64,000 bases of DNA from Bacteroidota bacterium (GCA_030706685.1 JAUZOA010000001.1:1-64000), one strand, 5' to 3'; shown: positions 54,204 through 62,183, counted from the stretch's first letter. Numbers and translations: made by a program. The notes: generated from the sequence alone by a model not told the origin.

Positions 54204-54964
54204 TTGTTTTTCTTATCATCGTGTCAGCGCTCATACTTGCCCTGGCTGCGTTTATCGCAATCATGGTATACCTGTACCGTAAAAAACAAATATCCTTTTT
54301 CCAAAACCTTGAACAGATCAAACTCGACCACGAAAAGACATTAATGTCCGCTCAACTGGAAATGCAGGAAAGCACCTTCCAGCATATTTCGCGGGAAATT
54401 CATGATAATATCAGTCTTTCGCTCACCCTTGCCAAACTGAGGTTGAATACACTGAACCGGGATGATAGAAATGAGGTGGAAGAAAAAGTGACTGCTTCGG
54501 TGACACTCCTCACCCAATGCATTAATGACCTGAGCGATATTTCCAAGAGCCTGAACTCGGACATCATTAAACAACAGGGTCTCACAAGGGCGCTGGAAGA
54601 TGAAGTTCAGCGTATTCGCGATGCCGGGATGTTCACATTGGACAGTTGGCTAACAGGCAACCCCATATATATGGACGCGCAAAAAGAACTGATCATATTC
54701 CGGGTAATACAGGAAGCCTTTAACAATATTATTAAACATGCGGAAGCCCGGCACGCGGAACTGAGCCTGCATTATGACAGGGAAAGACTTTATATTGCCA
54801 TTGATGATGATGGCAATGGTTTTGATACCCGGCTTGCCCGGGAACATCAGAAAGCCGGCCTGAGGAATATGGAAACAAGAGTAAAAATGCTCAGGGGGAC
54901 CATGATTATAAGCAGTCTCCCGGAATTTGGAACAAACCTTTCATTCACTATCCCCATTGATTGA
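54179..54964 (+). CDS. HisKA_3 sensor kinase of module 1
   Basis: 261 residues. One N-terminal membrane span (about 9-33; VVFLIIVSALILALAAFIAI), a short coiled linker, then a HisKA_3 box with phospho-acceptor H75 (FQHISREIHDNISLSL) and an ATPase domain with N-box VIQEAFNNIIKHA, G1 DDDGNGFD and G2 KAGLRNMETRV. No input domain of its own, so sensing probably depends on the overlapping seven-TM gene. The next gene is a NarL-type regulator. The kinase at 58674 is its equivalent in module 2. Confidence 0.92.
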   Translation: MQKNADDIVVFLIIVSALILALAAFIAIMVYLYRKKQISFFQNLEQIKLDHEKTLMSAQLEMQESTFQHISREIHDNISLSLTLAKLRLNTLNRDDRNEVEEKVTASVTLLTQCINDLSDISKSLNSDIIKQQGLTRALEDEVQRIRDAGMFTLDSWLTGNPIYMDAQKELIIFRVIQEAFNNIIKHAEARHAELSLHYDRERLYIAIDDDGNGFDTRLAREHQKAGLRNMETRVKMLRGTMIISSLPEFGTNLSFTIPID

Positions 54965-54966
54965 TC

Positions 54967-55632
54967 ATGGAAAAAAATAATAAGATAATAAAAGTGGCAA
55001 TGGCGGATGATCATCTGCTGCTTAGGAATGCGCTCGCTTCCCTGATTAACAGCTTTGGCGATTGCAAAGTTATCTATCATACAGGCTCCGGCAAAGAACT
55101 GGCAATGGCTATTAAAGCCGGCATCATACCGGATGTGGTCATTCTTGACCTGAATATGCCGGACATGAATGGTTTTGAAACAGCAGACTGGCTGCAGAAA
55201 AATTGTCCCCAGGTACATGTACTCATGCTCACGATGTACGATTCCGAACTCTCCCTGATACGTTTATTACAAGCCGGCGTGAAAGGGTTTCTGAAAAAAG
55301 ATATTCACCCGGATGAATTGAAATTTGCCATTCACTCTGTGGTACAATCCGGTTATTATTACTCCAATCATACTACCGGTAAACTGGTGAATCTTTTCCG
55401 GAGCAACCCGGATGGCCATATCAGCGTACAAAATGCCATATTATCCGACCATGAAATACAGTTCCTGAAATTAGTCTGCTCCGATCTTACCTATAAAGAA
55501 GTTGCCCAGGAAATGGGATTAAACCCCAGGTCTGTTGATACATTGAGGGAGCATCTTTTTACCAAGCTGGACGTAAGAAGCCGCGTCGGCCTGGCGATGC
55601 TGGCAATAAAACATGGGATTGTAACTTTTTAA
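54967..55632 (+). CDS. NarL/FixJ-type response regulator of module 1
   Basis: 221 residues from the ATG at 54967 (MEKNNKIIKVAMADDHLLLR), 2 bases after the kinase stop. A TTG start at 54961 is less likely. Receiver with DDH (14-16), phosphoacceptor D61 (PDVVILDLNMPDMNG) and KKDIHPDE. LuxR-type domain about 160-220 (LSDHEIQFLKLVCSDLTYKE, MGLNPRSVDTLREHLF). As third gene of a tight operon it is the probable partner of the HisKA_3 kinase. Its 3' end faces the methyltransferase gene across 8 bases. Confidence 0.93.
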   Translation: MEKNNKIIKVAMADDHLLLRNALASLINSFGDCKVIYHTGSGKELAMAIKAGIIPDVVILDLNMPDMNGFETADWLQKNCPQVHVLMLTMYDSELSLIRLLQAGVKGFLKKDIHPDELKFAIHSVVQSGYYYSNHTTGKLVNLFRSNPDGHISVQNAILSDHEIQFLKLVCSDLTYKEVAQEMGLNPRSVDTLREHLFTKLDVRSRVGLAMLAIKHGIVTF

Positions 55633-55640
55633 TCCCGGGA

Positions 55641-56390
55641 TTATATTTTCCCGGCAATTATGTAGGCTCTTGGATCGCCCAGTGTAAATTTCTTTTTCCC
55701 CGGGATACTATATATCTCTTCCAATGAAAACCCGGCATCCCGGAGCAATGCTTCCATTTCGGCAACTGAAAATATATAATCAACCGCTTTCTTTTCTTCC
55801 GTGTGCCCGCCGGGAAAAAGAAAGACAGAATCCGATTCAATACGGGTAGGCTGGAAAAGATACCTGCTTTCGCAAATATGTTTTACACCCTCTCTTTCAT
55901 CCCATGATCTTGCCGCAAAACTTTTAATGGCGATCTCTGCCAGCGACCAGGTATTGATGAGTAAATGACCGCCCGGTTTTAAATGAGAATGAATACGGGT
56001 TAAAAGACGATGTATATCTTCCGCGTTAAAAAAATTCAGGCTATTGCCCATGCAAATGGCGAGATCATAGCTGCTATCAATCTTGTATTGAATGATATCA
56101 GATTTAATGGCGGTTAACGGTAATTTTTCTTCTTTCGCCGTTTTTTTTATTTCTTCAATATAGTCTCCAAGATTGTCAGTCGCCGTTACCGCAATCCCTT
56201 TCCTGGCAAGCGCAATAGCATGTCGCCCATAGCCGCACATGATATCCAGCACGGCATTACCCGGTTGCAGGTGAAAGTACTGCATCATAAAATCAGTCTC
56301 TTTCGGCGTCAGCTCAGCGGGGATAACGGACCGCCATATATTCTTGTAGTGCCCGTCAAAATAATTGTCGTTGATATTACTCATGTTCAT
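55641..56390 (-). CDS. Class I SAM-dependent methyltransferase
   Basis: 249 residues. SAM-binding motif I is VLDIMCGYGRHAIALA (about 47-62), acidic end of strand 2 ATDNL, and motif for strand 4 DLAICMGNSLNFF (about 109-121), followed by LKPGGHLLINTW. The DIMCGYGRHAI form is common in uncharacterised small-molecule methyltransferases, so the substrate cannot be named. It is a single gene between two signalling units, convergent with module 1. A link to the signalling genes is only positional. Confidence 0.8.
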   Translation of the reverse strand: MNMSNINDNYFDGHYKNIWRSVIPAELTPKETDFMMQYFHLQPGNAVLDIMCGYGRHAIALARKGIAVTATDNLGDYIEEIKKTAKEEKLPLTAIKSDIIQYKIDSSYDLAICMGNSLNFFNAEDIHRLLTRIHSHLKPGGHLLINTWSLAEIAIKSFAARSWDEREGVKHICESRYLFQPTRIESDSVFLFPGGHTEEKKAVDYIFSVAEMEALLRDAGFSLEEIYSIPGKKKFTLGDPRAYIIAGKI

Positions 56391-56460
56391 CTCATCGGCA
56401 GGAAAGGTAATTTATATATATTATACCATCGCCCTTCTCGCAGCAAATAGCCGGGTGAAT

Positions 56461-57117
56461 TTATTCAAGTAATTTATTCCTCATAGCATACATCACCAGC
56501 CCGGCAATGGTCTTGGCGCCGACCTTTTGTTTCATATTCTGGCGGATAGTCTCGATAGTGCGGGGGCTGAGAAAGACTTCCTTCGATATTTCTTCCGTTG
56601 TCTTATCCTCCGCGATCAGCTTTAATATGCGCAGTTCTTTTTCAGACAACTTCACCGGATTGGGATAAAACTGGCGTACTGTTTTTTTATGTTGAAGTTT
56701 CAGGAGCACTGCTTTATTCACCAGCTCATTGAAATAAAAATCATCGTTCATGCAGGTAAGTATGGCCTGGTAGATTTCTTCGGGGTCCGTGGTTTTGGTA
56801 AGATAGGCATTGGCCCCCATCTCCATCATTTTCGTAATCATTTCCTGGTCGTCGTACATGGTAAGCACGATTATTTTCAGCGCCTCGTATTCCTTGCGGA
56901 TCATGCTGATGGCATTGATACCATCTATTTCGGGCATCCGGATATCCATGAGTATGACGTCAGGCAGTTTCAGCTTTAGTTTATGCATCAGGTCTTTCCC
57001 ATCCTCGGCCTCCCAGAGTATTTTCAGGTATTCTTTATCTTTAAGCGCCATGCGAATGCCATCCCGGAATATTTTGTGATCATCGGCGATCGCCACTTTA
57101 ATCTGCTGCGCAATCAT
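56461..57117 (-). CDS. NarL/FixJ-type response regulator (sRNA-linked copy B)
   Basis: 218 residues. Receiver with DDH (12-14), phosphoacceptor D58 (PDVILMDIRMPEIDG) and YLTKTTDPEE. LuxR-type domain about 155-215 (LSEKELRILKLIAEDKTTEE, VFLSPRTIETIRQNM). It is a close paralogue of the regulator at 49997, sharing the segments after the receiver (DFYFN-L-NKA-L) and the C-terminal TIAGLVMYA. The candidate small RNA copy B lies divergently 270 bases upstream. No kinase gene is directly adjacent, though module 2 begins 1 kb away. Confidence 0.92.
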   Translation of the reverse strand: MIAQQIKVAIADDHKIFRDGIRMALKDKEYLKILWEAEDGKDLMHKLKLKLPDVILMDIRMPEIDGINAISMIRKEYEALKIIVLTMYDDQEMITKMMEMGANAYLTKTTDPEEIYQAILTCMNDDFYFNELVNKAVLLKLQHKKTVRQFYPNPVKLSEKELRILKLIAEDKTTEEISKEVFLSPRTIETIRQNMKQKVGAKTIAGLVMYAMRNKLLE

Positions 57118-57351
57118 GAATTGTTTGGTTTGTGCCTGCCTTTCAGCAGACCGGGTGAATAGGGTTTTTGCGATGCCAAAAGTAGTTTTTTTTGGCGTTC
57201 TTATTTAATCTCTTTGCTTCAAAGCCAGATAATTAAATAATTTTCAATTTTCATGTGTACTTGCCTTGCTTATCGGTATTCGGTTCAAATCAGTGGGGAT
57301 TTACGACTCATTCCGTAAAAACCATGTGATAAAAACCAAGTAATGCTGCTC

Positions 57352-57382
57352 TTGTGCACAGGACTCTGTGGATATACTTTTG
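57352..57382 (+). promoter_or_regulatory. Bacteroidota-type promoter for candidate sRNA B
   Basis: TTG at 57352-57354 and TACTTTTG (TANNTTTG) at 57375-57382, with a 20-base spacer identical to that of copy A. The adjoining bases GCTCTTGT-CACA are also conserved between copies. Confidence 0.65.
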
Positions 57383-57386
57383 GTTC

Positions 57387-57520
57387 AAGTTGATTGACGA
57401 GGATTAGCCCCTCAAACATCCAATGTCCTGATCCCGTGAAAGCGGGGAAACCGTCCAAAACCTGATTTCCATATCCATTGAAGGCCATAGCGAACTCCGA
57501 TGTCAATCAACTTCTTTTTT
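57387..57520 (+). ncRNA. Candidate structured small RNA, copy B
   Basis: About 134 nt. The ends pair perfectly over 12 bp (AAGTTGATTGAC 57387-57398 with 57502-57513), followed by six T (57515-57520). Compared with copy A the closing stem core is kept; two inner pairs (AC/GT) are gained here and an outer A-T pair is lost. The interior words CATCCAATGTCC and AAACCGTCC are identical, and a 19-nt hairpin insert with CCCG/CGGG pairs separates them. A 73-codon minus-strand frame over this place is not credible. Function unknown; many TCC words could pair with Shine-Dalgarno-like GGA sites (inference). Confidence 0.55.
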
Positions 57521-57644
57521 CCCAGCTCTTTCACCCTTATTGTATCATTCGTTTCAGCCTTTCTTCCTTGCTCTCTTAACTTTTCCACATGTGTTGACAA
57601 ACTTCCCTCTTCCGTGATTTTTCGGAGTAATTATTCTATTTTAA

Positions 57645-57722
57645 TTCTCGTAAATATACGTTTTTTAACGAGAAAAAATACTCTTTTTTAACAAGTAAAG
57701 TTTCGGGTAAAATTACCTGAAA
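57645..57722. promoter_or_regulatory. Two operator-like palindromes
   Basis: TTCTCGT at 57645-57651 pairs with ACGAGAA at 57668-57674, and TTTCGGGTAA at 57701-57710 faces TTACCTGAAA at 57713-57722 (one mismatch). They lie in the non-coding region between sRNA B and module 2 and might bind a dimeric regulator. This is inference from symmetry alone. Confidence 0.35.
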
Positions 57723-57851
57723 CGCCTTACAGCACTGCATTTCACCATATTACATACCTCAACAGGCGATTTGATGCCATAGAAATACACAGCCAGCTGG
57801 GTAATTTTTACAGTACAAATCGATTTGATCACTGTTTTAAACGTTACTGTT

Positions 57852-57923
57852 ATGAACCAAGTTATTGCTGTGAAAAGACAAAAGCCTGTCGAAGATGACG
57901 GAGTTTTTATCTGGGTTGATTGA
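57852..57923 (+). CDS. Possible 23-codon small ORF before module 2
   Basis: ATG at 57852 to TGA at 57921-57923 encodes MNQVIAVKRQ then KPVEDDGVFIWVD. The basic N-terminal part and acidic C-terminal part look unlike random AT-rich translation, and the ORF ends 27 bases before a strong hairpin-T-run at 57951-58000. It could be a leader peptide, a small secreted or cytosolic peptide, or chance. No clear ribosome-binding site or promoter was found. Confidence 0.3.
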   Translation: MNQVIAVKRQKPVEDDGVFIWVD

Positions 57924-57950
57924 TTTTAGGCATTGATTATTAAATTCTCT

Positions 57951-58000
57951 AAAGGTTTTCTATATTTGGACTAAATCCAAAATTATAGAAAACCTTTTTT
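57951..58000 (+). terminator. Strong hairpin with T-run ahead of module 2
   Basis: AAAGGTTTTCTATA (57951-57964) pairs perfectly with 57984-57997 and TTTGGA (57965-57970) pairs with 57976-57981. That gives 20 pairs with a 2-base bulge and a 5-base loop. The T-run reaches 58000. It lies directly before the membrane protein gene of module 2, so it may terminate the small ORF transcript or act as an attenuator for the module. Confidence 0.7.
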
Positions 58001-58083
58001 ACTATATTCTTTTTTACTCTTTCCTGCTCCCTCCTCTCCTTTACCTTTTTCTTTTACGAAAAACAGGCAAAAATATCGGGGTT

Positions 58084-58653
58084 TTGACGCTTGTTTACTA
58101 TTGTATTTTCCTTTTTCTTATTTTCTTAATTGAGGAATATACAACAATACCTCAGAGAATTTCATTTCCTCTTTATACAGTACTTGAATATTCATTCTTT
58201 GCTCTTTTAGTATTTCAACAATTAAAAATGCTGATTTCAAAAATCATCATTATCATAGCTTCCATATTCTTTTTTGCTTTCCAGGTTATCTATTTTTTTA
58301 CTCCTCATAAAAAATTCGATTCTATTCCAATAGGCATTGAAGCTATTCTTATTTTTATATTCATCTTCTTTTTTCTCTACGAGCAATTTAAAGACGTTAA
58401 GGATCTGCCTATTTATGATAATTATTTTTTCTGGGTATCAATCGGCCTGTTTATTTATTTAGGCGGCTCTTTCTTTATATATTTGATGGCCAATATTATA
58501 AGTCGTGAAGAACTAGACAGGTACTGGCTTTTCACCTATGTAGCGGAAATTATCAAGAATTTATTATTTGCAGCAGCGATATATATATATTCTAAAAATC
58601 CAACTAAAAAAAATACAAACCGGGCTTTGCCGAACCTGGATTTCATGTTGTAA
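58084..58653 (+). CDS. Multi-TM protein of signalling module 2 (N-terminus uncertain)
   Basis: 189 residues if it starts at the TTG at 58084, but the frame is open back to 57937 without any ATG or GTG. The upstream codons encode another good membrane span (LFYYILFYSF, then LLPPLLYLFLL) with a basic loop LRKTGKN. With that part the protein has seven spans like the paralogue at 53490; without it only six. Either a rare start (ATT at 58006 or another non-ATG codon) is used or the start has been lost. AT-rich. The kinase gene follows 20 bases later. Proposed role: input subunit of a split sensor kinase (inference). Confidence 0.65.
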   Translation: MTLVYYCIFLFLIFLIEEYTTIPQRISFPLYTVLEYSFFALLVFQQLKMLISKIIIIIASIFFFAFQVIYFFTPHKKFDSIPIGIEAILIFIFIFFFLYEQFKDVKDLPIYDNYFFWVSIGLFIYLGGSFFIYLMANIISREELDRYWLFTYVAEIIKNLLFAAAIYIYSKNPTKKNTNRALPNLDFML

Positions 58654-58673
58654 ACCACAATTCAAATTAACCA

Positions 58674-59501
58674 ATGTTCCTGCTTCAAGCTACTAACCCA
58701 TCCGGAGTATCCTTTGTACTGTTTATCGGTACCATTGGCATGCTCATTCTTACCATCGGGTTGGTGCTGTTTATCATCTTTCACCAGCGAAGGGTATCCC
58801 GCTACCAGCAAACCCTGCAAAGGATGGAACAGGAGCAGCAGAAGATATTACTCAACGCCTCGATAAAACTACAGGAAGAAGAGCGCCAGCGCCTTGCCGC
58901 CGACCTGCACGACGATGCCGGCCCCCTGCTCGCTACCGCCCGCCTCTACCTGAACGAAAACCTGGTAAACCAGGATAAGGCTACCCAGCTCCAATCCATT
59001 TTCCAGGCCCGGCAGATCATCGACGATACCATACAGCTTGTCCGCAATATCAGTCATAGCCTGATGCCCCCTACCCTCAAGAATTTCGGGCTGGAATCCG
59101 CTATCAACGACCTCTTCCAGAAAATAAGCGGCTCAGGCTCCATGAATGCCAGCAGCCGTTTTCATGAATACAAGGACCGCCTGAAACCCGAAAAAGAACT
59201 GATCGTGTTCCGCATCGTACAGGAACTGGTGAACAATATTCTCAAGCACAGCAATTCCAGTTTCATACATCTGACACAGAATGTACATGGGGATAAATTT
59301 TACCTTCGCATCCACCACGACGGGAAAGGGATCATACAAGCTGATTTTGACAAGCTGAATAAAAGCAATGTGGGATTGGGATTGAAGAATATCAGCAGCC
59401 GGCTGAGGGTGGTACAGGGTAATATTGTTTTTGAAAAGGATATTTCGCAGACTTATTATAAAGTAACGATTGAATTGCCCAAAGATGAGCCCTATCAATA
59501 A
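58674..59501 (+). CDS. HisKA_3 sensor kinase of module 2
   Basis: 275 residues. One membrane span near 14-36 (VLFIGTIGMLILTIGLVLFI), a Gln-rich coiled linker, and a HisKA_3 box with H79 (EEERQRLAADLHDDAGPLL). The ATPase domain has IVQELVNNILKHS (N-box) and HHDGKGI and VGLGLKNISSRL (G boxes). No input domain. Same gene order as module 1 (membrane protein, kinase, regulator). Its GC content is clearly higher than that of the membrane gene just before it, so the two may have different histories. Confidence 0.92.
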   Translation: MFLLQATNPSGVSFVLFIGTIGMLILTIGLVLFIIFHQRRVSRYQQTLQRMEQEQQKILLNASIKLQEEERQRLAADLHDDAGPLLATARLYLNENLVNQDKATQLQSIFQARQIIDDTIQLVRNISHSLMPPTLKNFGLESAINDLFQKISGSGSMNASSRFHEYKDRLKPEKELIVFRIVQELVNNILKHSNSSFIHLTQNVHGDKFYLRIHHDGKGIIQADFDKLNKSNVGLGLKNISSRLRVVQGNIVFEKDISQTYYKVTIELPKDEPYQ

Positions 59502-59549
59502 GCACAGGACTGGTTGGAATTTGCTATTTTTACCGCGTATCTGATAACT

Positions 59550-60200
59550 ATGGGAATAATCAAAGTCGCCATCGCCGACGACCACAAAATATTCAGAAAG
59601 GGGGTCATTCTTTCCCTGCGTCCTTTTACCAATATCAAATTCGTGCAGGAAGCAGAGAATGGAGATGACTTGCTCAACGGACTTCCTGAATCAGAGCCTG
59701 ATGTGATATTGATGGACCTGCGCATGCCGGGCAAAGACGGAATTGAAGCTACCAAGATCGTCAGCAAACAGTATCCCAATATCAAAGTACTTGTACTGAG
59801 CATGTACGAGGATGAACGCTTTGTATATCACCTGATGGAAAACGGGGCCAATGGCTACCTGCTGAAAAACGCCGAGCCACAGGAAATACGAAGAGCCATT
59901 ATGGAAGTATATGAAAAAGGATATTATCTCAACAATTTCGTGAACAGGATCCTGCTGAAGAAATCTCATTCCCGCCAGAAAGTAGTGCCTTCTTTGAACA
60001 ACGAAATAACCCTGAGCGATAAAGAAAGAGATGTGCTCCGCTTTATCTGTATGGAATTTACGGCCCAGGAAATCGCCAAGAAGATGGAAATCAGCCCCCG
60101 CACCGTAGAAGCCATTAAGGACAGGCTGATGGAACGATTCGGCAGTAAGAATACGGCAGGGCTCGTTTTCTTCGCCGTGAAGAATAACCTGATAGAATAA
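59550..60200 (+). CDS. NarL/FixJ-type response regulator of module 2
   Basis: 216 residues from the ATG at 59550 (MGIIKVAIADDHKIFRKGV). A TTG at 59514 would add twelve residues without family match. Receiver DDH (10-12), phosphoacceptor D56 (PDVILMDLRMPGKDG), YLLKNAEPQE. LuxR-type domain about 155-213 (LSDKERDVLRFICMEFTAQE, MEISPRTVEAIKDRLM). It lies 48 bases after the kinase stop and is its probable partner. Other regulators in the region share this type but differ enough to have separate targets. Confidence 0.93.
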   Translation: MGIIKVAIADDHKIFRKGVILSLRPFTNIKFVQEAENGDDLLNGLPESEPDVILMDLRMPGKDGIEATKIVSKQYPNIKVLVLSMYEDERFVYHLMENGANGYLLKNAEPQEIRRAIMEVYEKGYYLNNFVNRILLKKSHSRQKVVPSLNNEITLSDKERDVLRFICMEFTAQEIAKKMEISPRTVEAIKDRLMERFGSKNTAGLVFFAVKNNLIE

Positions 60201-60239
60201 GCCCTGGCTCATAGCTATGAGCTAATAGCTGTTAGCTAT

Positions 60240-60896
60240 TCAGAATTGCATCTCGGGAATATCTCCCTCTATCACCAATTTACCTGCTGTTTTGGATCTT
60301 ATCTCTTCAGTGCTGACACCCGGTGCTCTTTCCAGTAATTTAAAGCCCCCGGGCGTAACGTCCAGTACGGCAAGATCAGATACGATCTTCTTTACACAAC
60401 CCACCCCTGTTAATGGCAACAGGCATTCCGGTAATAGTTTTGATTCGCCTTTGGGGTTGGTATGCATCATGGCAACAATAATATTTTTGGCACTGGCCAC
60501 CAGGTCCATGGCGCCACCCATTCCTTTTACCATCTTGCCCGGTATCTTCCAGTTGGCTATATCTCCTTTTTCGCTTACTTCCATAGCGCCTAAAACAGTC
60601 AGGTCGACCTTACCGGCCCTTATCATTCCGAAGCTCATGGCAGAATCAAAAAAAGCAGAGCCGGGAACAGTGGTAATGGTTTGTTTGCCCGCATTAATAA
60701 GATCAGGATCTTCTTCACCCTCGTAGGGAAATGGCCCCATGCCAAGCAATCCATTCTCGCTCTGCAATACCACGTTTATTCCCGCTGGTATATAATTGGC
60801 CACGAGGGTGGGAATACCAATACCCAGATTTACATAATATCCATCTTTTAATTCCCTGGCGATGCGTTGCGCTATTTGTTCTTTTGTCAAAGGCAT
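60240..60896 (-). CDS. scoB: 3-oxoacid CoA-transferase subunit B
   Basis: 218 residues. Works with subunit A to move CoA between succinyl-CoA (or another donor) and a 3-oxoacid such as acetoacetate. The catalytic Glu is E47 (VVLQSENGLLGMGPFPYEG); other family blocks are YVNLGIGIPTLVANYI, GGAMDLVASAKNIIVAM and LPLTGVGCVKKIV. The scoA gene lies 112 bases upstream on the same strand, separated by a repeat dyad. Acetoacetate or butyrate utilisation is the usual role; the direction cannot be decided. Confidence 0.95.
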   Translation of the reverse strand: MPLTKEQIAQRIARELKDGYYVNLGIGIPTLVANYIPAGINVVLQSENGLLGMGPFPYEGEEDPDLINAGKQTITTVPGSAFFDSAMSFGMIRAGKVDLTVLGAMEVSEKGDIANWKIPGKMVKGMGGAMDLVASAKNIIVAMMHTNPKGESKLLPECLLPLTGVGCVKKIVSDLAVLDVTPGGFKLLERAPGVSTEEIRSKTAGKLVIEGDIPEMQF

Positions 60897-60902
60897 GATT
60901 AA

Positions 60903-61018
60903 TCGTTTAAAAGGCTTAAAAGTTTAAAGGTTTAAAAATTCACAAAGTTGAATGTCTCTTATCATTAATAGTTGTATCAAAGCAGAACAACCATTAAACG
61001 TTAAACCCTTAAACCTTT
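60903..61018. repeat. GTTTAAA-word inverted repeat between scoA and scoB
   Basis: Left words (GTTTAAAAGGCTTAAAAG, TTTAAAGGTTTAAA at 60905-60936) oppose right words (TTAAACGTTAAACCC, TTAAACCTTTTTT at 60994-61018). The right end touches the stop region of scoA. It is a word-type dyad in an otherwise co-directional pair. Confidence 0.65.
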
Positions 61019-61707
61019 TTTCTAACCGTCCGCTGTTCAATTCTTTTTTGATAACCCTTCCCCTGGAAAATATGATGCACATAAATGCCGGGAGTATGAA
61101 TACTATCGGGGTTCAGGCCACCCGCCGGCACCAGTTCTTCTACTTCGGCAATTGTTATCCTCCCCGCCATGGCCATTAAGGGATTAAAATTCCTGGCTGT
61201 TTCATGATAAATAAGGTTTCCGTCCCTATCCCCTTTCCAGGCTTTTACTATCGCGAAGCCAGCCTCGAAGGCAAATTCCAGTAAATAGTCTTTGCCGTTA
61301 AAATTTCGCGTTTCTTTTCCCTGCGCTACTTCTGTGCCTACCCCGGCGGGGGTATAAATGGCCGGCATGCCATAGCCAGCAGCAAGACATCGTGTAGCCA
61401 GGGTTCCCTGCGGGATCAGTTCCACTTCCAATTCCCCGCTCAGCAATTGCCTTTCGAACTCTGCGTTCTCGCCCACATAGGAAGATATCATTTTCTTTAC
61501 CTGCTTATTTTGCAGCATCAGGCCGATCCCAAAATCATCTACCCCGGCATTATTGGATATGCAGGTAAGCCCTTTCACTTTTTTCTTGACGAGGGCCGCG
61601 ATACAGTTTTCGGGAATGCCGCAAAGTCCAAAACCGCCGATCATTATCACCGCTCCGTCACTGATATCTTTTATGGCTTCTTCCGCGTTAGCAATCACTT
61701 TATTCAT
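61009..61707 (-). CDS. scoA: 3-oxoacid CoA-transferase subunit A
   Basis: 232 residues. CoA-binding loop [18 protein letters not shown] (22-39) is characteristic of the A subunit, followed by [17 protein letters not shown] and ELELIPQGT-A-like [18 protein letters not shown]. The C-terminal part has [18 protein letters not shown] and [10 protein letters not shown]. Partner of scoB downstream. The last dozen residues ([12 protein letters not shown]) lie partly in the repeat region and are basic, as often happens next to these dyads. Confidence 0.95.
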   Translation of the reverse strand: MNKVIANAEEAIKDISDGAVIMIGGFGLCGIPENCIAALVKKKVKGLTCISNNAGVDDFGIGLMLQNKQVKKMISSYVGENAEFERQLLSGELEVELIPQGTLATRCLAAGYGMPAIYTPAGVGTEVAQGKETRNFNGKDYLLEFAFEAGFAIVKAWKGDRDGNLIYHETARNFNPLMAMAGRITIAEVEELVPAGGLNPDSIHTPGIYVHHIFQGKGYQKRIEQRTVRKKV

Positions 61708-61778
61708 AGCAAGAAATTGAAAAGATAAAATTAGGGAAGTTGCGATTAAGAAAAGACAGGATTGCGGAAAGGTTTATT

Positions 61779-62183
61779 TTATAACTTTTGCGCAGATATT
61801 TTCTTTTTCAATGAATTGACTGAATCCTTTTTGATGGGTGGCGGCGATGGGATCACCGGGGCCCGCTTTTTGCCCAAAGAGTCGAGCATCGTTTGCATCA
61901 GTTCCGGATGGCCGCGATAATACGAATAACTTTTATCAAACTCTTCCCGGGTGATATGATTGACCTGGAATACCCGCCCGTATATCTTTGAGCTTTCCGC
62001 GAGTTTATTGACGGAGTCCTTATTCAGTACATAGCCGTTTAAAAATTCTGCGGCGCTGATCATATCCCACAATACAGCCTGCATTTTTTCTTTTGGCAAA
62101 ATACCGCGGGGGGTTCCGCCTTTATCCGAGCAGGAGGATAGCAGCAAAAGAAAAACAAAAGAAAGGGCTATGATTTTTTTCAT
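61779..62183 (-). CDS. DUF4296-type lipoprotein
   Basis: 134 residues. A lipoprotein signal (hydrophobic LSFVFLLLLSSCSD with lipobox Cys at about 18) is followed by a helical domain with the MQAVLWDMISAAEFLNGYV and EEFDKSYSYYRGHPELMQ-MLD motifs, which I associate with DUF4296, a family confined to Bacteroidota. The C-terminus is Pro- and Lys-rich. Function unknown. It overlaps the DUF4835 gene by 4 bases, and that gene in turn overlaps coaBC by 8, so the three form one operon. Confidence 0.8.
   Translation of the reverse strand: MKKIIALSFVFLLLLSSCSDKGGTPRGILPKEKMQAVLWDMISAAEFLNGYVLNKDSVNKLAESSKIYGRVFQVNHITREEFDKSYSYYRGHPELMQTMLDSLGKKRAPVIPSPPPIKKDSVNSLKKKISAQKL

Noticed and set aside
57285-57506. 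73-codon minus-strand frame
   Set aside because: It covers the conserved small RNA copy B; copy A has no equivalent frame in the same register.
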